63,297 nucleotides of DNA from Bacteroidota bacterium (lineage in GTDB: Bacteria; Bacteroidota; Bacteroidia; Bacteroidales; VadinHA17): positions 1-63,297 of the forward strand of contig JAKQPD010000212.1 of assembly GCA_029564935.1 (NCBI GenBank), in the 5' to 3' direction. Below are positions 58,539-63,297 of this stretch, in pieces; position 1 is the stretch's first letter, and every line of letters starts with the position of its first letter. Position numbers and translations under genes: made by a program. The notes under the pieces were generated by a model. The model was not told the origin of the DNA. It made no database searches and worked only from the letters and a program-made list of their open reading frames with translations.

Positions 58539-60156
58539 AACAAAGTGGAGTATTTTTCTTCCTCTGATGCTTGCAATTGCCCTGGTACTCGGGATACTTA
58601 TAGGTATTGTACTTCCTGAGAAGAGGGATCCGTCCCAGCTTCCGGGGATCAGGCCCAGGAATGACAAGCTTAGTACAATTCTTAATATAATTGAAAGGAA
58701 TTACGTCGATTCGGTTAACCGCGACGATCTTGTGGAAGCTGCGATACCCGCAATACTCAAGAAGCTTGATCCTCATTCAGTGTATATACCGGCAAAGGAT
58801 CTTGCCCGTGCAAATGAATCACTTCAGGGAAATTTTGAAGGCATCGGCATATCCTTCAACATGCTCACAGATACAATACTTGTAATAAGTACAATACCCG
58901 GCGGCCCTTCAGAGAAGATGGGATTGCAGGCCGGAGATAAGATCTTATATGTAAATGATTCCCTTGTTGCAGGAAAGGGGATAAGCGATGAGGATGTGAT
59001 GGGAATGCTCAAGGGTCCTAAAGGAACTACTGTCGGGGTAAAGATCCTCAGGAGCGGATTCAGGGATCTGCTTACATTCAATATCATTCGCGACAAGATC
59101 CCGATTTACAGCGTGGATGTTGCATATATGGTAAATAAGCAGACCGGGTATATAAAGATCAACAATTTTGCAGTAACAACATTTGATGAATTCATGACGG
59201 GTCTGAAAGCGCTGAAGGATCAGGGTATGACAAAGCTGATAGTTGATCTGCGCAGCAATTCAGGAGGAATAATGGAAGATGCCGTCCAGATTGCTAATCA
59301 GTTCCTGAAACAGGGGCAGCTCATTGTTTATACAATGGGAAGGAATCAGCCACGAAATGAGGCAAGAGCCACAGGTAAGGGTGAATTTGAAGATGGAGAT
59401 CTTGTAATACTTATCGATGAGGGAAGTGCATCAGCCAGCGAGATACTTGCAGGAGCAATTCAGGATAATGACCGCGGTACAATAATTGGCCGAAGGTCAT
59501 TCGGGAAAGGACTTGTACAGGAGCCGGTGCCATTTGCCGACGGATCGGGGATGAGACTTACAATTGCCCGCTACTATACTCCTACAGGAAGATCCATTCA
59601 AAAGCCATATACCGAAGGATTTGATGAATATTTCGATGACCTGAATGCCAGATTTAACAGGGGGGAATTTGAAGTATCAGACAGTATCCATTTCTCGGAA
59701 TCACTCAAGTTTACCACTCCGGGCGGAAGAACCGTTTACGGTGGAGGAGGGATAATGCCTGATGAATTCATACCTGTAGATACTTCAGAAATATCGAGGT
59801 ATTTTCTCCTTGTCAGGCCTTTCATTTATCAGTTCTCATTGAAATATACTGAAAAGAACAGGGACCGGCTTAAGAAGTTCACCGAAGCCGGGGAACTTGA
59901 AAAATTTCTCGACAACCAGGGATTGATCGATCAGTTCAGCAGGTTCATAGAATCGGCGAATTTGCAGCCGTCAGGTGCTGTAAGCGGTATAAAACCTGAT
60001 CCGGAAGGCCTTCGCACATCCGGCAGGGTAATCCATACCCAGATCAAAGCATATATTGCCCGAAATATACTTGATAATAAAGGATTTTACCCGATCTGGC
60101 AGCAGATCGATACCACACTGAAATACGCTATCAAATATCTTGACAAGGAGAATTAG
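58525..60156 (+). CDS. S41-family C-terminal processing protease (CtpA-like)
   Basis: 543 aa from the ATG at 58525 (MSNNKTKWSIF). Upstream in-frame ATGs at 58516 and 58519 and a GTG at 58480 are also possible but overlap the deaminase more. One membrane helix at about 9-31 anchors it. A PDZ domain lies at about 95-180 (SLQGNFEGIGISFN, GGPSEKMGLQAGDKILYVND). The protease core has the Ser in GSASASEILAGAIQD and the Lys in GRRSFGKGLVQ, forming the Ser-Lys dyad. It degrades or trims periplasmic proteins. The 3' end overlaps the convergent asd gene by 4 nt. Confidence 0.93.
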   Translation: MSNNKTKWSIFLPLMLAIALVLGILIGIVLPEKRDPSQLPGIRPRNDKLSTILNIIERNYVDSVNRDDLVEAAIPAILKKLDPHSVYIPAKDLARANESLQGNFEGIGISFNMLTDTILVISTIPGGPSEKMGLQAGDKILYVNDSLVAGKGISDEDVMGMLKGPKGTTVGVKILRSGFRDLLTFNIIRDKIPIYSVDVAYMVNKQTGYIKINNFAVTTFDEFMTGLKALKDQGMTKLIVDLRSNSGGIMEDAVQIANQFLKQGQLIVYTMGRNQPRNEARATGKGEFEDGDLVILIDEGSASASEILAGAIQDNDRGTIIGRRSFGKGLVQEPVPFADGSGMRLTIARYYTPTGRSIQKPYTEGFDEYFDDLNARFNRGEFEVSDSIHFSESLKFTTPGGRTVYGGGGIMPDEFIPVDTSEISRYFLLVRPFIYQFSLKYTEKNRDRLKKFTEAGELEKFLDNQGLIDQFSRFIESANLQPSGAVSGIKPDPEGLRTSGRVIHTQIKAYIARNILDNKGFYPIWQQIDTTLKYAIKYLDKEN

Positions 60157-61142
60157 TAAAGTTTCTTCTCTGCCATATATTCTGCAATCTGCACAGCATT
60201 AGTTGCTGCGCCTTTGCGGATATTGTCAGATACGATCCACAGATTAAGGCACCTCTCCCTTGAAAGATCTCTTCTTATCCTTCCCACAAAAACCTCATCC
60301 CTGTTATGAGATAATATTGGCATCGGATATTTATTTGCCGCAGGATCATCATAGATAACATTCCCCGGGAATCCGCTGATCAGGGATTTAACATCCTCAA
60401 TGTCATATTCCTTTTCAAATTCAATATTTACTGCTTCCGAATGTCCGCCGACAACAGGTATTCTCACAACGGTTGCAGTTACCATTATAGACTTGTCTTC
60501 AAGGATCTTTCTTGTTTCGTCAATGAGTTTCTGTTCTTCGGTGGTATATCCGTCGGGCTGAAATGTTCCTCCATGTGGGAAACAGTTCATATCAATGGGG
60601 TGTGCATAAGCCATTTCTCCTTTTATGCCGCTCCGTTCATTTTCCATCTGCCGGACAGCTTTTACACCCGTACCGGTTACTGACTGGTAGGTGGCAACAA
60701 CAAGACGTTTGATCTTATATTTCCTGTGAAGGGGAGCAAGTGCCATTACCATCTGTATGGTTGAGCAGTTTGGATTTGCGATTATCCTGTCGCCTTTCTT
60801 CAGAACGTGACTGTTAATCTCGGGAACAATAAGGGGGACATCGTCATACATACGCCATGCCGATGAATTATCAATAACCACTGTTCCGTTCTGAGCAAAG
60901 ACAGGAGCCCATTCCTTTGAAGCTGATGCACCTGCGGAAAAAATAGCAAATACAGGTCTGGCTTCAACAGCTTCCTTTACGCTGACAATCTTCACCGGCT
61001 TTCCGTTGAAAATTATTTCTTTACCAACCGATTTGCTTGAAGCGGCAGGGATAAGCTCAGTAACAGGGAAGTGTCTCTCTTCAAGGACTTTCATCATTGT
61101 CCGGCCAACCATGCCGGTAGCTCCTACAACAGCAACTTTCAT
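60153..61142 (-). CDS. asd: Aspartate-semialdehyde dehydrogenase
   Basis: 329 aa, normal length. NADP-binding loop GATGMVGRTMM at 7-17, the catalytic Cys126 in ANPNCSTIQMV, the GVKAVRQMENER region and the active-site His in VGGHSEAVNIEF. It converts aspartyl phosphate to the semialdehyde on the way to lysine/diaminopimelate, threonine and methionine. Transcribed toward ctpA. A TATTTTTG element lies 60 nt upstream of the ATG. Confidence 0.96.
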   Translation of the reverse strand: MKVAVVGATGMVGRTMMKVLEERHFPVTELIPAASSKSVGKEIIFNGKPVKIVSVKEAVEARPVFAIFSAGASASKEWAPVFAQNGTVVIDNSSAWRMYDDVPLIVPEINSHVLKKGDRIIANPNCSTIQMVMALAPLHRKYKIKRLVVATYQSVTGTGVKAVRQMENERSGIKGEMAYAHPIDMNCFPHGGTFQPDGYTTEEQKLIDETRKILEDKSIMVTATVVRIPVVGGHSEAVNIEFEKEYDIEDVKSLISGFPGNVIYDDPAANKYPMPILSHNRDEVFVGRIRRDLSRERCLNLWIVSDNIRKGAATNAVQIAEYMAEKKLY

Positions 61143-61201
61143 ATTTCTTTTAATTGGTAATTTTTAAATTATTCCTAAATTTACATTAGTAAAAAAACGG
61201 T

Positions 61202-61209
61202 CAAAAATA
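61202..61209 (-). promoter_or_regulatory. Predicted asd promoter (-7 TATTTTTG)
   Basis: Perfect TAnnTTTG on the minus strand in the gap shared with the divergent lamin-tail gene. Confidence 0.4.
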
Positions 61210-61235
61210 ACGTTTTTTTCATTCTGTCACGCTGC

Positions 61236-62975
61236 ATGAAAAAAGTTATTTTACTGATTCATTTTTTGCCGGTTATGGCATTATGTGATCTCATGGTTCC
61301 ACCTGACCGGGATCAGGTACAGATGTCATTCCGTGCAGAACCAGGAGATATTGTGATTTCAGAAATAATGGCAGATCCGATACCTGCGGTTGAACTTCCC
61401 CCTGAGGAATATATCGAAATATTTAACCGTTCAGACAACACGATTAATCTCGCGAAATGGAGACTCTCATCAGCTGATCAGAATTCGTTCTTCCCCAACC
61501 TGGAAATTTTTCCGGGTGAATATCTTATCTTAACCGCAGTCGCTGACACTTCATTATTTGCACCCTTTGGCAGGACGGTTGGCTTAAAGCCTTTTCCGGC
61601 GCTCACCGACAAGGGAAGAATCATTGTCCTGTCAGATGATCAGGGGAATTTTATTAATGGTGTTGAATATTCTTCCGGATGGTATGGAAGTGCATTAAAG
61701 AGCGGAGGAGGCTGGTCACTGGAAATTATTGATCCTGATTCCCCCTTTTTTGCAGAAGGAAACTGGGAAGCCTCATCCTCCCGGAAAGGCGGTACCCCTG
61801 GAAGCAGGAATTCATCACTACGGTCAAATCCCGATAACTCTTTTCGGGGGATTGTGAATGTATTCCCGGAAGACAGCATCCGGATATCAATTGAATTAAG
61901 TGAGCCGGTACCGGGATTTGCTGCTCACATCTCCGCTATTACACTTAACGGATCAGGGATCAGTGCCGCAGGAGTATCTGAACCGCTTTTCAGAGGATTC
62001 ATTCTGACTCCCGGAGATTACCTGAAAAGAGGCAGAGTTTACACGATCTGTCTGCCGGAAGCTGTATCCGATTTTGCGGGTAACAGTTCATCGGTGCGAT
62101 GTTTCAGTTTTGGTCTGCCTGAATCGGCAGAACCTGAGGATCTGGTTTTTAATGAACTACTCTTCAATCCTTTACCTGATTGCCCGGATTATATTGAACT
62201 CTTCAACCTGTCTGAAAAGGTATTGGATGCTTCCGGGCTGTTAATGGCATCTGTAAACACCGACACAGGAACTCCTTCAGAGGCAAGGCAATTTGTAAAT
62301 GAGCATAGATGTATAATTCCGGGAACATATTTTGCCATAACCACCGACAGGGATAAAGTTATCTCAGGATATCCTTCATCAGTTCCGGAAAATCTGTTCG
62401 GTGTTTCATTACTGCCTTCCATGCCTGATGATCGCGGGCACCTTCTGCTTCTGAACCGGCATCTTGATAAGATTGATGAAGTTATTTATACCGGGGAACA
62501 ACATTATTCCCTGCTTTCAGAGAATGAAGGCATCTCTCTCGAAAAAATAAGACCGGATCTTCAATCGGAAGAGAGCGGGAGCTGGCATTCGGCATCGGAG
62601 AGTTCAGGGTGGGGAACACCCGGAGCCCGGAATTCTGTTTTTACGGTTGAAAAGCCTTCAGAAGAGAAGCTGGTTTTCTCCTCTTCGAGAATTTCTCCTG
62701 ATAATGACGGCTATGAAGATGTTCTTGTAATAGATTTAAACACAGGTGATCCCGGCAGTACGGTTACAGTTACGCTGTTTGATGAGACTGGAAGCTATAT
62801 AAGAAGGATAGTCGAAAATTATCTGGCCGGAAGCCGGGCTTCAATTGTCTGGGATGGAACCGGAGATGACGGATCGCCCGTCCGCGCCGGAATCTATATC
62901 ATTCTGACAGAGATGTATAATGTCAGCGGAAAAACGGAGAAGTGGAAGAGAGTTGTTGCAGTGGTAAGAAGGTGA
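61236..62975 (+). CDS. Exported lamin-tail-domain protein with FlgD-like C-terminus
   Basis: 579 aa. Hydrophobic N-terminus (about 3-18) for export. Two lamin-tail (LTD) domains are visible: about 35-185 (IVISEIMADPIPAV, EYIEIFNRSDNTINLAKWRLS, GGTPGSRNS) and about 290-450 (LVFNELLFNPLPDCPDYIELFNLSEKVLDASGLLM, GTPGARNS). Between them is an Ig-like segment. The C-terminal about 100 residues (RISPDNDGYEDVLVID, VTVTLFDETGSYIRRI, IVWDGTGDDGSPVRAGIYIIL) form a FlgD-like/gliding-type domain often seen on T9SS cargo. Function unknown, probably surface or extracellular. Confidence 0.85.
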   Translation: MKKVILLIHFLPVMALCDLMVPPDRDQVQMSFRAEPGDIVISEIMADPIPAVELPPEEYIEIFNRSDNTINLAKWRLSSADQNSFFPNLEIFPGEYLILTAVADTSLFAPFGRTVGLKPFPALTDKGRIIVLSDDQGNFINGVEYSSGWYGSALKSGGGWSLEIIDPDSPFFAEGNWEASSSRKGGTPGSRNSSLRSNPDNSFRGIVNVFPEDSIRISIELSEPVPGFAAHISAITLNGSGISAAGVSEPLFRGFILTPGDYLKRGRVYTICLPEAVSDFAGNSSSVRCFSFGLPESAEPEDLVFNELLFNPLPDCPDYIELFNLSEKVLDASGLLMASVNTDTGTPSEARQFVNEHRCIIPGTYFAITTDRDKVISGYPSSVPENLFGVSLLPSMPDDRGHLLLLNRHLDKIDEVIYTGEQHYSLLSENEGISLEKIRPDLQSEESGSWHSASESSGWGTPGARNSVFTVEKPSEEKLVFSSSRISPDNDGYEDVLVIDLNTGDPGSTVTVTLFDETGSYIRRIVENYLAGSRASIVWDGTGDDGSPVRAGIYIILTEMYNVSGKTEKWKRVVAVVRR

Positions 62976-63297
62976 AAAACCACGTCCAGGGAAGTTCTTT
63001 CGAATCCCCTCCTGGGAGTAGGTGATTCAACGAAATCCCCTCCTGGGAGGGGTTTGGGGCATAGCCGTTAACCTAAGGGTTTGGGGGGAAAAGTTTTCCC
63101 TCCTTTTTTCAAGGAGGGGTGGCCGGGATTGGTAACTTTGGTATGATTACAATCCAGCTTTCCCGGCCGGGGTGGTTAATACTTTATTGTCTTCTGAACT
63201 TTCTTCTTTCAAGATTCTTTGACTTTAGTTGATTACATAAAACGGACTCAGCTGAAGTGGAATTAATTCTCAGAAATGATGTGAGAGGTTTGAGACT
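62976..63297. other. Gene-free end of window with composite repeat E
   Basis: No ORF. Two direct copies of TCCCCTCCTGGGAG (from 63005 and 63036) precede element E, which runs to the window edge. Confidence 0.65.
63062..63297. repeat. Composite palindromic element E (truncated by window end)
   Basis: Left arm TAGCCGTTAACCTAAGGG, then CCCTCCTTTTTTCAAGGAGGGG, then a module GGCCGGGATTGG ... TTTCCCGGCCGGGGTGG matching element B. A later GGAATTAATTCTCAGAA also matches B (GGAATTAATTCCTCAGAA). The right half, if present, is beyond the window. Confidence 0.7.

Overview
The window reads as chromosomal DNA of a Bacteroidota bacterium, most likely an environmental Bacteroidales-type genome. Supporting evidence: the ribosomal block runs rplM-rpsI-rpsB-tsf; an ECF sigma factor is paired with a FecR/DUF4974-type anti-sigma factor; there are STN and CarboxypepD-regulatory-like/DUF5686-type proteins, a DUF2723 membrane glycosyltransferase, a DUF4918/SMUG2-type glycosylase and a T9SS-like YPNPF domain. 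More than a dozen gene starts also follow a TAnnTTTG -7 element, the Bacteroidota vegetative promoter motif, while Shine-Dalgarno sequences are mostly absent. I see no phage, integrase, transposase, plasmid or CRISPR genes.

Layout. 1-3 kb: tRNA-Leu(CAA), a DUF1080 lipoprotein and dxs. 3-9 kb: an OmpA-like lipoprotein, then a four-gene minus-strand operon in which a sigma/anti-sigma pair lies between two related CarboxypepD-reg/DUF5686-like exported proteins. 9-14 kb: a radical SAM/SPASM protein and a penicillin acylase preceded by a decayed tandem copy of itself. 13.6-18 kb: frr, pyrH, tsf, rpsB, rpsI, rplM on the minus strand. 18-25 kb: guanine deaminase, 3-methyladenine glycosylase, a DUF2723 protein, a polysaccharide deacetylase, purD and a membrane protein. 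25-34 kb: two exported unknowns, a TerB-like/ABC transporter fusion, a flippase-like membrane protein and a GH78 rhamnosidase lipoprotein. 34-42 kb: an orphan efflux adaptor, a DAACS symporter, a VTT-domain membrane protein, small exported proteins, a Tat-exported isomerase-like protein and nrfA/nrfH for nitrite ammonification.

43-50 kb holds the most interesting gene set: a compact minus-strand operon (single-domain response regulator, YaiO-like TPR/beta-barrel protein, membrane HEAT-repeat protein with a periplasmic SPOR-like segment, processive family-2 glycosyltransferase) facing a convergent exported glycoside-hydrolase-like protein. I read it as a candidate synthase-dependent exopolysaccharide machine. 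50-63 kb: a DUF5916 outer-membrane protein, an MFS exporter, two small membrane proteins, a repeat-rich 1.2 kb gene-free island, a SMUG2-type glycosylase, dCMP deaminase, a C-terminal processing protease, asd and a lamin-tail-domain exported protein.

Non-coding structure is unusually rich. At least five gene-free gaps (near 4.3, 9.0, 50.5, 56.4 and 63.1 kb) carry related composite palindromes. Their arms resemble TAGCCGTCAACCTAACGG followed by TTTCCCCTCCTT, their centres differ, and where the right end is visible it mirrors the left. Several 7-8 bp tandem repeats sit at gene ends, one of them inside the last codons of dxs. All functional statements come from reading translations and motifs by eye; no database search was run.
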